Positions 8,263-16,917 are shown, counted from the stretch's first letter. The stretch: DNA of 34,769 bases from Tannerella sp. (GCA_031257565.1 JAIROL010000142.1:1-34769); one strand, 5' to 3'. Program-made: numbers and translations. The notes: generated by a model not told the origin, from the letters alone.

Positions 8263-9735
8263 ATGAACAGCGTATTAGTTCTTCTGGATAGTCTGAGCGA
8301 CTGGAAACCGTATTACGAAACAAACAGCATATTGACCATATCGGATTACCTCAAACATAAACCGAGCGGAAAAGAGTCTAAACTCGTTATCAACCTCAGT
8401 GGAAATTATAGCTATAATTCCGAAGGATATTATTGTTCATTACTGGCACAGGCGCGCGGACATAAAGTTATTCCCGGAGTTGATATTATAAATAAACTGG
8501 AAAGCGGAACCGGTATCCGGATGGGGAGCGCCCTGCATAAGCTTTGTTATCAATGGATCGTAAAAAATAACATTCCAAAAGATGATATCTGGTACTTGAA
8601 TATATACTTCGGTATATGTCAGGAGAAAGGATTAGAGCGTATAGCGCGTTTCATTTTTGATAATTATCCGTCTCCCTTACTCCGGGTGGCGTTAAATACG
8701 CAACAACGTAACCAGATAGAAACAATACAGTCAATACCGTTAAAAAGTCTCTCCAATGAAGAACAGGATTTTTTCGCCTGCGCACTTGACAATTTCAATA
8801 AAAAAATATGGAGGATTCCCCGTTCACCCAAGCTTTGCCGGTATAGTCTGGCTATATTTCATGATCCGGAAGAAAAATTCCCTCCCAGCAATAAGAAAGC
8901 GCTAAACAAATTTCTTGATATAGCAAAAAAGATGGATATCCATGCAGAACTGATGACGGAAGACGATTCTGCCAAGCTGATGGAATTTGATGCGCTATTT
9001 ATACGTTCAACAACATCTCTGAATCATATAACATTTCATCTATCCCAGAAAGCGCGGCAAAACGATATGGTAGTGATCGATGATCCGACGTCAATCATAA
9101 GATGCACCAATAAAGTCTATCTCAGTGAATTGCTGGAAAGGGAAAAGATCCCGACTCCGATTTCCCGGCTGATATTTAAATCCAATGAAAATGACTTTAA
9201 CGAAATAGCTTCACATTTAGGCTCGCCATTCATAATTAAAATTCCGGATGGTTCATTTTCCCACGGGATGCATAAAATAAGCGATGAGCCCGGCTTCAAA
9301 AAAGCGTTGGCCATTTTATTTGAGAAATCTGCAATTCTGCTTGCACAGGAGTATATACCAACAGAGTTCGACTGGCGTATAGGTATTCTCAATGGGGAAG
9401 CTTTATATGCCTGCAAATACTATATGGCCAAAGGTCACTGGCAAATATATAACCATAACAGCGCCAAAGGAAGCGATCAAACCGGATTAGTAGACACATT
9501 GCCCCTGTACCAGGTTCCGCAAAATGTGATCAGGACGGCGCTAAAAGCCACGTCCTTGATAGGAAAAGGATTATATGGCGTCGATCTCAAAATGATCAAT
9601 AATAGAGCCATCATCATAGAGATCAATGACAATCCCAGTATTGATCACGGAATAGAAGACGCCATACTGGGCGACGAATTATATTACCGGATACTTAACT
9701 ATTTTGTCCGTTCTCTTGAATTGAAATCGCGATGA
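8263..9735 (+). CDS. RimK-family ATP-grasp ligase with an extended N-terminal domain
   Basis: A 490-residue cytoplasmic ligase. The C-terminal part (about 270-485) is a RimK-type ATP-grasp fold: CTNKVYLSELLEREKIPTP, SPFIIKIPDGSFSHGMHKI, EYIPTEFDWRIGILNGE and the metal-binding VDLKMINNRAIIIEINDNP. The first 250 residues match what I know as the RLAN-type extension, found on long RimK relatives but not on S6-modifying RimK, which is about 300 residues. These enzymes join an amino acid to a carboxylate through an acyl phosphate. The substrate of this subgroup is not established to my knowledge. The stop codon overlaps the start of a GNAT gene by four bases (ATGA), so the two are translationally coupled and probably act in one pathway. 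Confidence 0.85.
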   Translation: MNSVLVLLDSLSDWKPYYETNSILTISDYLKHKPSGKESKLVINLSGNYSYNSEGYYCSLLAQARGHKVIPGVDIINKLESGTGIRMGSALHKLCYQWIVKNNIPKDDIWYLNIYFGICQEKGLERIARFIFDNYPSPLLRVALNTQQRNQIETIQSIPLKSLSNEEQDFFACALDNFNKKIWRIPRSPKLCRYSLAIFHDPEEKFPPSNKKALNKFLDIAKKMDIHAELMTEDDSAKLMEFDALFIRSTTSLNHITFHLSQKARQNDMVVIDDPTSIIRCTNKVYLSELLEREKIPTPISRLIFKSNENDFNEIASHLGSPFIIKIPDGSFSHGMHKISDEPGFKKALAILFEKSAILLAQEYIPTEFDWRIGILNGEALYACKYYMAKGHWQIYNHNSAKGSDQTGLVDTLPLYQVPQNVIRTALKATSLIGKGLYGVDLKMINNRAIIIEINDNPSIDHGIEDAILGDELYYRILNYFVRSLELKSR

Positions 9736-10202
9736 GCGCCGATATAAATGTGAGGCAAGCTTTATTTGAAGACCTTGACGAAATAATGAAAATAGAAAAT
9801 GCCGGCTTCGGCGCCGACGCCTTTTCACGTCGGCAAATAGCCTATCTGATCACACAATCCAAAGGAAAATTCTTTGTTGCCGTTCATAACAATAAGATCG
9901 CAGGATACGTATCATTTATAATGAGCCGTCGTCACAATACAGGACGGATATACTCCATTGCCGTAGCCTCCGAACATAGAGGCCTGGGCGTTGCCAATAC
10001 GCTTATGGATAAAACGATCGATCTTGCAAATAAAAAAAAACTGAGAGCTGTTTTTCTCGAAGTAAGAACAGATAATGCGGCCGCCATCAAACTCTATGAA
10101 AAAAAGGGATTTATCCTCAGTTCAATAAAACATAATTATTATCATGACGGATCTCCGGCATATAATATGGCTTTACGCTTACAAACGCACACGAATTTAT
10201 AG
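9732..10202 (+). CDS. GNAT-family N-acetyltransferase, RimI-like
   Basis: This 156-residue acetyltransferase has the acetyl-CoA-binding motif A region IAVASEHRGLGVANTLMDK at about residues 76-94. The following LEVRTDNAAAIKLYEKKGF and NYYHDGSPAYNM are very close to RimI-type enzymes, which acetylate protein N-termini or free amino groups. It overlaps the RimK-like gene by four bases and is the last gene of that pair. The likely role is acetylation of the amino group of the partner's substrate or product, but this is inferred only from the coupling. A general RimI role on ribosomal protein S18 cannot be excluded. Confidence 0.87.
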   Translation: MSADINVRQALFEDLDEIMKIENAGFGADAFSRRQIAYLITQSKGKFFVAVHNNKIAGYVSFIMSRRHNTGRIYSIAVASEHRGLGVANTLMDKTIDLANKKKLRAVFLEVRTDNAAAIKLYEKKGFILSSIKHNYYHDGSPAYNMALRLQTHTNL

Positions 10203-10286
10203 GCTCCCACATCATCTCTAAGGGTATTCGGCTTATCATACATCCTCTCTCTTCCGCGTTCGCCGGCAGGCGCTGCAACGGTTGCA

Positions 10287-10324
10287 ACGGCTCGACCGTC
10301 GCACCCGACAAACGGCTCAACCGT
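10287..10324 (+). repeat. Repeated short hairpin motif in the gap before folC
   Basis: ACGGCTCGACCGT at 10287-10299 and ACGGCTCAACCGT at 10312-10324 differ by one base. Each could form a four-bp ACGG/CCGT stem. They lie in a GC-rich stretch that ends abruptly in an A-rich tract. No T-run follows on the plus strand, so this is not a standard terminator for the RimK-like/GNAT pair. The function is unknown. Confidence 0.45.
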
Positions 10325-10361
10325 AAAAAAAACAAAAAAAATGTTTTTATACTAAGCGCTG

Positions 10362-10391
10362 TTGATGCATGAGAATAATTTTGTATCTTTG
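10362..10391 (+). promoter_or_regulatory. Strong promoter before a small ORF and folC
   Basis: TTG at 10362-10364 and TATCTTTG at 10384-10391 are exactly 19 bases apart. The predicted transcript starts at about 10397-10400. It would give folC a leader of about 150 bases, with an ATG at its very 5' end. Confidence 0.75.
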
Positions 10392-10399
10392 CAAAAAAA

Positions 10400-10489
10400 A
10401 TGATCCGCTTAGAAATAAAAGAAAAAGAAAGACTTGCATTGACGGATATATTCGGGAAGGAAACAGATATAATGTGTTGTGGGCAATAG
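10400..10489 (+). CDS. Small ORF of 29 residues at the 5' end of the folC transcript (possibly decayed)
   Basis: The ATG at 10400 lies nine bases after the -7 element, so the message would be leaderless or nearly so. The 29-residue peptide begins MIRLEIKEKERLALTDIFGK and ends in CCGQ at a TAG at 10487. After a one-base frame change near 10460 another frame continues as NVLWAIDAVSYDLYCRARH to a stop near 10534. The region may thus be a frameshifted remnant of a gene of about 45 codons. I do not recognise a family. It may also act as a leader peptide for folC. Confidence 0.3.
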   Translation: MIRLEIKEKERLALTDIFGKETDIMCCGQ

Positions 10490-10545
10490 ACGCCGTCTCG
10501 TATGATTTGTATTGCCGAGCACGGCATATATACTTTTAAAGAATT

Positions 10546-11856
10546 ATGAACTACGAAGAAACATTAGATTACCTGTATGAGCGAACCCCTGCTTTTCATC
10601 GGATGGGGTCAAGCGCTTATAAACCTGGTCTTGAGCGTAGTATGGTTTTAGACGATATGTCGGGTAATCCTCACAAAAGATACAAAACCATACATATAGC
10701 AGGAACAAACGGAAAAGGATCTGTGGCTCACCTTCTTGCAGCGGTATTACAAGCTGCCGGACATAAGGTCGGGCTTTATACATCGCCACATTTGCTTGAT
10801 TTCAGCGAACGAATACGAATCAATGGGCGTCCGATAACCCGACAGTACATCGTAGACTTTGTTGGAAAAAATATAAAATTCATAGAAAGAGAAAAGCCTT
10901 CTTTTTTTGAACTAACCTCTGCGATGGCATTTGATTATTTCAGACATAAAAAGGTTAATTATGCAATTATTGAAACCGGCTTGGGAGGAAGACTCGACAG
11001 TACCAATATTATCAAGCCGATCCTAAGCATTATAACCGGCATTAGTTTAGAACATACTCAATATCTGGGAAATACATTATTAGATATAGCAAATGAAAAA
11101 GCCGGTATCATAAAACGTAATATCCCGGTTATCATAGGGGAAATGTATGATGATGAACTTAAGCAATTTTTTAGTAGTAAAGCCTTTGATGTATCTTCTC
11201 CCATATCATTCGCGACACAAAAGGACACTCTTCTGGACGCGGAAATGCAACCTGACAGTTCCTGGATCTTTGACTCTGTCGATTATGGCGTTTTAGTCGG
11301 CGAATTACGGGGAGCCTCACAAAAAATCAATGCACAGACCGTGTTATCAGCGCTTAAAGTACTATCTGATTCCGGCGTTCAAATACGGATTGCCGCCGTC
11401 AGAAAAGCGTTCAAGAATGTAATACAGATGACCCGGCTTATGGGACGCTGGCAGGAATTACAGGCCAAGCCGAAAGTCGTTTGCGATATCGGACATAACG
11501 TCGGAGCGTGGGAAATGAATTTAAAACAACTTTTTATTGAATCTTCCCGGCACAATCATACGCATATTATAATCGGAATGTCCAACGATAAAGATGTAGA
11601 AGGAGTATTATCCATGACGCCCAAAAAGGCTACCTATTATTTTACACAAGCTTCAGGCGAACGGGCTACTCCTGTCGAAGAGATCGCACAGAAAGGTGAA
11701 GCGCACGGACTCGACGGACAGCTATTTCGCACAGTGAAAGAGGCGGTTAAGGAAGCCTTAAAAAACGCATCGGAGAAAGATTTTATATTTATAGGCGGAA
11801 GTACTTTTGTTGTCGCAGAAGCAATCCCCTTATTTCCGAAAGCAGATAAAAGATAA
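10546..11856 (+). CDS. folC: Bifunctional folylpolyglutamate/dihydrofolate synthase FolC
   Basis: A 436-residue Mur-ligase-family enzyme that adds glutamate to folates and may join glutamate to dihydropteroate. The ATP-binding P-loop AGTNGKGSVAHLLAAVLQAA spans about residues 52-71, followed by YTSPHL, the typical folate-side motif. FFELTSAMAFDYF and ETGLGGRLDSTN form the Mg and ATP region. CDIGHN in the C-terminal domain is also typical. The length is normal for FolC. An MFS gene starts 31 bases downstream and is probably in the same transcript. Folate polyglutamates are also the substrate of the metH product earlier in the window. Confidence 0.95.
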   Translation: MNYEETLDYLYERTPAFHRMGSSAYKPGLERSMVLDDMSGNPHKRYKTIHIAGTNGKGSVAHLLAAVLQAAGHKVGLYTSPHLLDFSERIRINGRPITRQYIVDFVGKNIKFIEREKPSFFELTSAMAFDYFRHKKVNYAIIETGLGGRLDSTNIIKPILSIITGISLEHTQYLGNTLLDIANEKAGIIKRNIPVIIGEMYDDELKQFFSSKAFDVSSPISFATQKDTLLDAEMQPDSSWIFDSVDYGVLVGELRGASQKINAQTVLSALKVLSDSGVQIRIAAVRKAFKNVIQMTRLMGRWQELQAKPKVVCDIGHNVGAWEMNLKQLFIESSRHNHTHIIIGMSNDKDVEGVLSMTPKKATYYFTQASGERATPVEEIAQKGEAHGLDGQLFRTVKEAVKEALKNASEKDFIFIGGSTFVVAEAIPLFPKADKR

Positions 11857-11887
11857 CAATACGAATTATTGATAAAACACTACAACT

Positions 11888-13243
11888 ATGACAAAAGCGT
11901 TACAAAAGAAACTAAATGATTCTCCGGTTGCACGCTGGAGCGTATTGGCGATTGTCTCCATTACGATGATGTGCGGCTACTTCATCACAGATGTGATGGC
12001 TCCATTACAATCCATGCTGGAAACAAATTTCGGATGGGGAGGCGCCGAATATGGAATCTTTACAAGTTCTTACGGCTGGTTTAATGTGATGTTGTTTATG
12101 TTGATCATCGGCGGAATCATTCTGGATAAGAAAGGAATGCGTTTTACGGGTACAATGGCATGCTGCTTAATGCTTATGGGTTGCGCTCTTAAATATTATG
12201 CAATTTCCCCGTTTTTCACGCTCGAAGGAAGCATGTTCGGAATAAAGATACAGGTACTTATAGCATCCATTGGATTTGCAATATTCGGAGTAGGCGTGGA
12301 AACTGCCGGCATCACGGTAACAAAGGTTATTGCGCGTTGGTTTAAAGGCAAAGAAATTGCATTGGCTATGGGCTTACAAGTAGCAATGGCACGTATCGGA
12401 ACCGCACTGGCATTATCGATAACCGTACCTGTTTCAAAATATTTTAATGAAATATCGATCCCTGTTCTTTTAGGATTAGGGCTTTTGTGTATAGGATTAA
12501 TAGCATATCTTGTTTTTTGCGTCATGGATCGCAAATTAGACGAATCACTTAAAGATACAGAGGCTGAAAACGAAGAAGGATTCCGCATAAGAGATATTAA
12601 ACTGATTGTAACCAATAAGGGATTCCGGCTCATTGCAATCTTATGCGTATTATTTTACTCGGCCGTTTTTCCCTTTCTTAAATATGCAACATCACTGATG
12701 ATGAATAAATATGGCGTAGAAGATGATCTTGCCGGCACGATACCTTCATTTTTACCATTCGGAACCATATTACTAACTCCTCTTTTCGGAGGCATTTATG
12801 ATAAAATCGGTAAGGGAGCCAGTATCATGATCTTTGGCTCTTTATTACTGGTTATCGTACATATATGCTTTGCCATGCCGATTCTGAATGTATGGTGGTT
12901 TGCCGCAATTATAATGGTTATACTCGGAATTGCTTTTTCACTCGTACCTTCGGCTATGTGGCCTTCGGTGCCGAAAATTATTCCGCAAAACCAGCTGGGC
13001 ACGGCATATTCAATGATTTTCTGGGTACAGAACATCGGTCTTTCAGGCGTTCCGATGTTAATAGGATGGGCGCTCGATACCTATTGCAAGACAGGAAACC
13101 CGGCTATGCCTTATGATTATACTTTGCCAATGATTATCTTTGCATGTTTCGGCATATTGGCAATACTAGTCGCATTCATGCTCAAAGCCGAAGATAAGAA
13201 GAAAAATTACGGTCTGGAAAAACCAAACATCTTTGTTGGTTAA
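11888..13243 (+). CDS. Major facilitator superfamily transporter
   Basis: A 451-residue inner-membrane protein with about 12 hydrophobic helices in two halves, separated by a charged loop around residues 215-240 (DRKLDESLKDTEAENEEG). The loop after helix 2 carries GGIILDKKGMRFTG, a form of MFS motif A. RWFKGKEIALAMGLQVAMAR resembles the helix 4-5 region of anion- and organic-acid-type MFS members. The substrate cannot be told from sequence. It follows folC by 31 bases, so a link to folate or a related metabolite is possible but unsupported. Its stop codon lies inside a perfect palindrome. Confidence 0.88.
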   Translation: MTKALQKKLNDSPVARWSVLAIVSITMMCGYFITDVMAPLQSMLETNFGWGGAEYGIFTSSYGWFNVMLFMLIIGGIILDKKGMRFTGTMACCLMLMGCALKYYAISPFFTLEGSMFGIKIQVLIASIGFAIFGVGVETAGITVTKVIARWFKGKEIALAMGLQVAMARIGTALALSITVPVSKYFNEISIPVLLGLGLLCIGLIAYLVFCVMDRKLDESLKDTEAENEEGFRIRDIKLIVTNKGFRLIAILCVLFYSAVFPFLKYATSLMMNKYGVEDDLAGTIPSFLPFGTILLTPLFGGIYDKIGKGASIMIFGSLLLVIVHICFAMPILNVWWFAAIIMVILGIAFSLVPSAMWPSVPKIIPQNQLGTAYSMIFWVQNIGLSGVPMLIGWALDTYCKTGNPAMPYDYTLPMIIFACFGILAILVAFMLKAEDKKKNYGLEKPNIFVG

Positions 13244-13264
13244 ATATATTTAACTAATATTAGT
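13239..13264. repeat. Two overlapping perfect palindromes between convergent genes
   Basis: GTTAAATATATTTAAC (13239-13254) and ACTAATATTAGT (13253-13264) are both perfect and share two bases. They cover the stop of the MFS gene and lie 52 bases from the stop of the convergent peptidase gene. They could form AT-only hairpins that help end transcription from both sides. No strong T-run follows on either strand. Confidence 0.55.
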
Positions 13265-13315
13265 TGTAAATACCTGCAATTAGTAAAGATGAGTCTTTTG
13301 GTTCAATTACAATAG

Positions 13316-15454
13316 TCATATTTCGAATTCCGGATCCATTCCAAGATTATACATTACAAATGAATAAACGTCGGTTTGTTCTTCAATAATTTTACTGACG
13401 GGCTTTCCTGCGCCGTGTCCGGCTTTTGTTTCTATACGTATCAACTTGGGGGCGTCACCCGTATTTGCAGCCTGAAGCGCGGCAGCATATTTAAATGAAT
13501 GTGCAGGTACGACTCGATCATCATGATCTGCCGTTGTTATAAGTATAGAAGGATATGGCGTACCATCATTTTTAATCGTATGAAGAGGAGAATATCCGTA
13601 AAGATACTCAAACATCTCTTTATTGTCTTCGCTTGTACCGTAATCGCTAGCCCAGTTCCAACCGATCGTGAACTTATGATAACGCAACATATCCATAACT
13701 CCTACAGCGGGAAGCGCCACGCCGAAAAGGTCGGGACGCTGGTTCGCCACAGCTCCGACAAGAAGTCCGCCGTTTGAACCGCCCGCAATACAAATCTTTT
13801 TATTAGTCGTATAATTTTCCTTTATCAGGTATTCTGCAGCAGCGATGAAGTCGTCAAAAACATTTTGTTTTTGCATCTTTGTCCCGGCAATATGCCATTC
13901 TTCGCCATACTCGCCTCCTCCGCGAAGGTTTGCCTGCACATAGATACCTCCGTTTTCAAGAAACGGAATACGTGATATCGAAAAAGAAGGTAAAAGGCTG
14001 ATATTAAACCCTCCGTACCCATACAGGTATACAGGATTATTTCCATCACGCTGCAACCCTTTTTTACAGGTTATGAACATCGGAATTTTAGCGCCGTCCT
14101 TACTTGGATAAAAGACTTGTTCCGTAGCAAAATCATCTGCATTAAACTTAACATTCGGCGCCAAGTATTTCTCCGATTGATTTTTATCAATATCATATTT
14201 ATAAATCGTACTGGGAAATGTAAAAGAAGTAAAGGCGTAAAAGGTCTCTTTATCATCTTTATTCCCGCTGAAACCAACCGAACCAAACGTAGGGAGAGTA
14301 ACCTCATGTTCCAATTTGCCATCAATCGAATAAACATAAGCATGATCAGATGCATCTTTTGTATATGACAAAATCATTTTACCTCCTATAAAAGAGACCC
14401 CGTTAAGAACAGTTTCCGACTCCGGAATAACATTTGTCCAATATTTCAGTTCCGGCTTATCAAGAGTTGTCTTCATCAAACGATACTTTGGCGCATTATA
14501 ATTTGTATAAAAATAAACGGTTTCCCCGATAATTTCCGTAGGGCTATATTCATAATCAAAATCTTCCGTGAGTTGCACAAATTGAGATCCCGATTTATGC
14601 AAATCTTTCACAAACAAATTATTACCACGTCCTTCACCCGATTCAAAAACAAATAAAGCTTTCTCATCTTCATCAACCCGGGCCGAATAAAAACGCTTCG
14701 GATAATTTTTATTTTCATAAACAAGAACGTCTTCTTCCTGAGCAGTACCCAGTTTATGAAAATAAATCTTATGATTTTCATTTACATTTGAAAATTCCTT
14801 TCCGTTCTCCGGCGCATCGTAAGCGCTGTAATAAAATCCGTCGCCCTGCCATTGTGCATCTGTAAATTTCGCCCATTTGATATGATCCGAAGTCAAGGCT
14901 TTTATGGCCAGATCCATTACATAGACCTCACGCCAATCACTTCCACTACGAGAAATAGTATATGCAAGATACTTTCCATTATTAGAAAATGATATACCGG
15001 AGAGCGCTACCGTACCGTCATCAGACAACTTATTCGGATCAAGCAAAACGGAAGCCTCGCCATCAAGCGTTTCCTTCACATATAGTACGCTCTGATTTTG
15101 CAAGCCGTCATTTTTATAAAAATAATACTTGCCATGTTTTTTAAAGGGCACGCCTATCTTCTCATAATCGGTAAGTTCCGTCAAACGCTGCTTTAGCCGA
15201 ACCCGAAAAGGTATCCGACTAAGGTAAGCCTGCGTCGCCTTATTCTCTGCTTCAACCCAATCAACCACAGCTCTTGTCGTATCGTCTTCCAGCCAACGAT
15301 AAGGATCTGATACGATTGTTCCAAAATAATCATCTGTAACATTCTGTCTTTCCGCTATGGGATAATGGATATTTTCCGTCTTCGGATTACATCCATAAAA
15401 ACCTGATATCAAGCCCAAACCTGCCATCATTAAAACTGTTTTTTTCATATTCAC
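13316..15454 (-). CDS. Prolyl oligopeptidase (S9A family) lipoprotein
   Basis: A 712-residue serine peptidase that cleaves short peptides after proline. The N-terminus MNMKKTVLMMAGLGLISGFYGC is a lipoprotein signal with the lipidated Cys at residue 22, so it acts in the periplasm or on the outer membrane. IHYPIAERQNVTDDYFG and DPYRWLED are typical S9A starts. A seven-bladed propeller (about 80-430) precedes the alpha/beta-hydrolase domain. The catalytic Ser560 lies in GGSNGGLL, the Asp in DHDDRVVP (643-646), and His680 in GHGAGKP. All three match the positions expected for this family. It is monocistronic and convergent with the MFS gene. I found no convincing promoter, only a partial TATTTTAG about 20 bases upstream of the start. 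Confidence 0.93.
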   Translation of the reverse strand: MNMKKTVLMMAGLGLISGFYGCNPKTENIHYPIAERQNVTDDYFGTIVSDPYRWLEDDTTRAVVDWVEAENKATQAYLSRIPFRVRLKQRLTELTDYEKIGVPFKKHGKYYFYKNDGLQNQSVLYVKETLDGEASVLLDPNKLSDDGTVALSGISFSNNGKYLAYTISRSGSDWREVYVMDLAIKALTSDHIKWAKFTDAQWQGDGFYYSAYDAPENGKEFSNVNENHKIYFHKLGTAQEEDVLVYENKNYPKRFYSARVDEDEKALFVFESGEGRGNNLFVKDLHKSGSQFVQLTEDFDYEYSPTEIIGETVYFYTNYNAPKYRLMKTTLDKPELKYWTNVIPESETVLNGVSFIGGKMILSYTKDASDHAYVYSIDGKLEHEVTLPTFGSVGFSGNKDDKETFYAFTSFTFPSTIYKYDIDKNQSEKYLAPNVKFNADDFATEQVFYPSKDGAKIPMFITCKKGLQRDGNNPVYLYGYGGFNISLLPSFSISRIPFLENGGIYVQANLRGGGEYGEEWHIAGTKMQKQNVFDDFIAAAEYLIKENYTTNKKICIAGGSNGGLLVGAVANQRPDLFGVALPAVGVMDMLRYHKFTIGWNWASDYGTSEDNKEMFEYLYGYSPLHTIKNDGTPYPSILITTADHDDRVVPAHSFKYAAALQAANTGDAPKLIRIETKAGHGAGKPVSKIIEEQTDVYSFVMYNLGMDPEFEI

Positions 15455-15683
15455 ATATATTGATATTTAACGCTAAAATACGATTTTTCTTTATTTCCCT
15501 GTGTGTCGGTTTATTATTGATGCACATTAAGCCGACAAGTAATGGTTTGGAAACGAGCGAAATTCTTTCGTTTGCTTCGTTTTTCTATTATTTCAAATAA
15601 CCCATTCCGCCAGCGAAGATAGATACATTTATGCAAATAAACAAGAGGAGTATGTTATTTTATCTCTCATTGATTGATAATTT
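15455..15683. other. Gene-free stretch between the peptidase gene and the intron relic
   Basis: This 229-base stretch holds the leader of the peptidase gene and AT-rich sequence. I see no ORF with protein character, no RNA gene and no clear promoter. Confidence 0.6.
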
Positions 15684-15726
15684 GCCGGGTAGGTAAAGAG
15701 GGGTATTTCACCCCAAACCTCCCACA

Positions 15727-15760
15727 GAACCGAACGTGAAAGTCTCCCCTCATTCGGCTC
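15727..15760 (-). ncRNA. Group II intron domain V
   Basis: Read on the minus strand this is a 34-base hairpin. A nine-pair lower stem, GAGCCGAAU with GUUCGGUUC, is followed by a two-base AC bulge on the 3' side. A five-pair upper stem, GAGGG with CUUUC, is closed by a GAGA (GNRA) tetraloop. The length, stem sizes, bulge and tetraloop are those of the catalytic domain V, and AGC at positions 2-4 is the expected catalytic triad. The core still looks intact although the rest of the intron is gone. Confidence 0.88.
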
Positions 15761-15872
15761 GTCTTATCTTAACCGATTTCAATTTGAAGTAACGGGGAAT
15801 TATTCCCCGACGCCAATGATAGAACAATTCCGGATTCTTCCCATAACATTTGATTAACCATTGCCAAATTTT
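15750..15872 (-). pseudogene. C-terminal tail of a group II intron reverse transcriptase/maturase
   Basis: Forty codons are open from 15872 to a TGA at 15750-15752 and include WLIKCYGKNPELFYHWRRG. This resembles the C-terminal DNA-binding end of bacterial intron-encoded proteins. A TGA sits just upstream, so all earlier domains are lost or out of frame. The stop lies inside domain V. An overlapping ATG frame of 47 codons (MTEYLADTLYGMMKNLAM...) occupies nearly the same stretch. I prefer the maturase reading because of its position next to domain V. Confidence 0.6.
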
Positions 15873-15951
15873 TCATCATACCATAGAGTGTATCAGCAAG
15901 ATATTCAGTCATGTAACGCACAGTTACATATATGGTAATTTTTCAGTAAAA

Positions 15952-16917
15952 TCAAATTTCTTTCACCTCCCAGCCCAATGCGCTTGCGCCAAGGATTGCG
16001 GCGTCGCTTTCTTTCAATTCCGATACAAGAAGTTTCGTTTTTCCCTGATATACCTTAAGCACATTATCTTCCATAGCGCGTCTTACCGGATTAAGAATCA
16101 AATCGCCGGCTTTTGTCAAGCCGCCAAAAAGAATAATTGCTTCAGGGCTTGAGAAGGCAACAAAATTGGCCAGCGCTTCACCTAAAATATTTCCCGTATA
16201 TTCAAATATCTCCTGCGCAAGTTTATCTCCTTTGACGGCAGCTTCATAAACATCTCTCGATGTTATCTCTTCCGGTTTAATATTGCGTAAAACGCTCTTA
16301 TCCGTACGATTCATCAATATTTCCCGTACAGTACGCGCAACGCCTGTTGCAGAAGCATACGTTTCAAGACATCCTTTACGACCGCATCCGCACATCCGCC
16401 CATCCTGACGGACAATCACATGCCCCAGCTCGCCGGCAAATCCATCATGGCCGTAAACCAGTGTGCCGCCGATCACAATGCCGCTCCCGACCCCTGTCCC
16501 AAGCGTAATTTCAATAAAATCTTTCATCCCGCGTGCAGCGCCGTAAGTCATTTCTCCTATTGCTGCCGCATTTGCATCGTTGGTAAGAGAAACCGGAATA
16601 TGATATATCTTCTCGCTGATAAGCAGAGCTAAAGGAATTGTCCCTTTCCACGGCAGATTTGGAGCAAACTCTATACATCCGCTAAAATAATTACCATTAG
16701 GCGCGCCTACGCCGATCCCTCTGATATTACCTGGTCCGCCGGCTTTCTCAACGACCTCTTTGAGACCCTCTGCAAGAGCCGATACATAATCGTTTATATC
16801 TCCATAAATACCGGTTTTAATCGAATCGTTATACAGTATCGTTCCTCTCGCGTCCACTATCCCGAAAACGGTGTTGGTACCGCCAATATCGATACCAATT
16901 ACATAAGGCTTTTCCAT
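15952..16917 (-). CDS. ROK-family sugar kinase, glucokinase-like
   Basis: A 321-residue cytoplasmic kinase that probably phosphorylates glucose or a related hexose or N-acetylhexosamine with ATP. The phosphate-1 motif VIGIDIGGTNTVFGIVD is at the N-terminus. ITLGTGVGSGIVIGG follows in the middle. The ROK zinc signature is complete: GELGHVIVRQ with the catalytic-side His, then CGCGRKGCLETYAS with three Cys. The frame extends upstream to a TTG, but ATG 16917 gives the usual start right before the motif. A promoter lies at 16958-16989. The stop is about 80 bases from the group II intron remnant, so the intron probably inserted downstream of this gene. Confidence 0.92.
   Translation of the reverse strand: MEKPYVIGIDIGGTNTVFGIVDARGTILYNDSIKTGIYGDINDYVSALAEGLKEVVEKAGGPGNIRGIGVGAPNGNYFSGCIEFAPNLPWKGTIPLALLISEKIYHIPVSLTNDANAAAIGEMTYGAARGMKDFIEITLGTGVGSGIVIGGTLVYGHDGFAGELGHVIVRQDGRMCGCGRKGCLETYASATGVARTVREILMNRTDKSVLRNIKPEEITSRDVYEAAVKGDKLAQEIFEYTGNILGEALANFVAFSSPEAIILFGGLTKAGDLILNPVRRAMEDNVLKVYQGKTKLLVSELKESDAAILGASALGWEVKEI

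Larger units (their letters stand above)
15684..15872 (-). mobile_element. 3' remnant of a group II intron
   Basis: On the minus strand the order is a tail of the intron-encoded reverse transcriptase/maturase (15872-15750), a perfect 34-base domain V (15760-15727), and a domain VI-like hairpin (about 15724-15690). In the last, GGGGT and ACCCC close a GAAAT loop, and UUUACCUACCC contains a candidate branch-point A. This is the normal order of the 3' end of a bacterial group II intron. Domains I-III and most of the reverse transcriptase are missing, so it cannot splice or move. The 3' splice boundary is probably near 15684-15688, but I could not fix it exactly. Confidence 0.82.

Noticed and set aside
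10312-10340. Terminator after the RimK-like/GNAT pair
   Set aside because: The ACGG/CCGT hairpin is followed by A residues, not T, on the plus strand, and the stem has only four pairs.
15778-15918. 47-codon ATG frame (MTEYLADTLYG...) as a real small gene
   Set aside because: It overlaps the maturase tail in another frame next to domain V, and no promoter was seen; the intron reading explains the region better.
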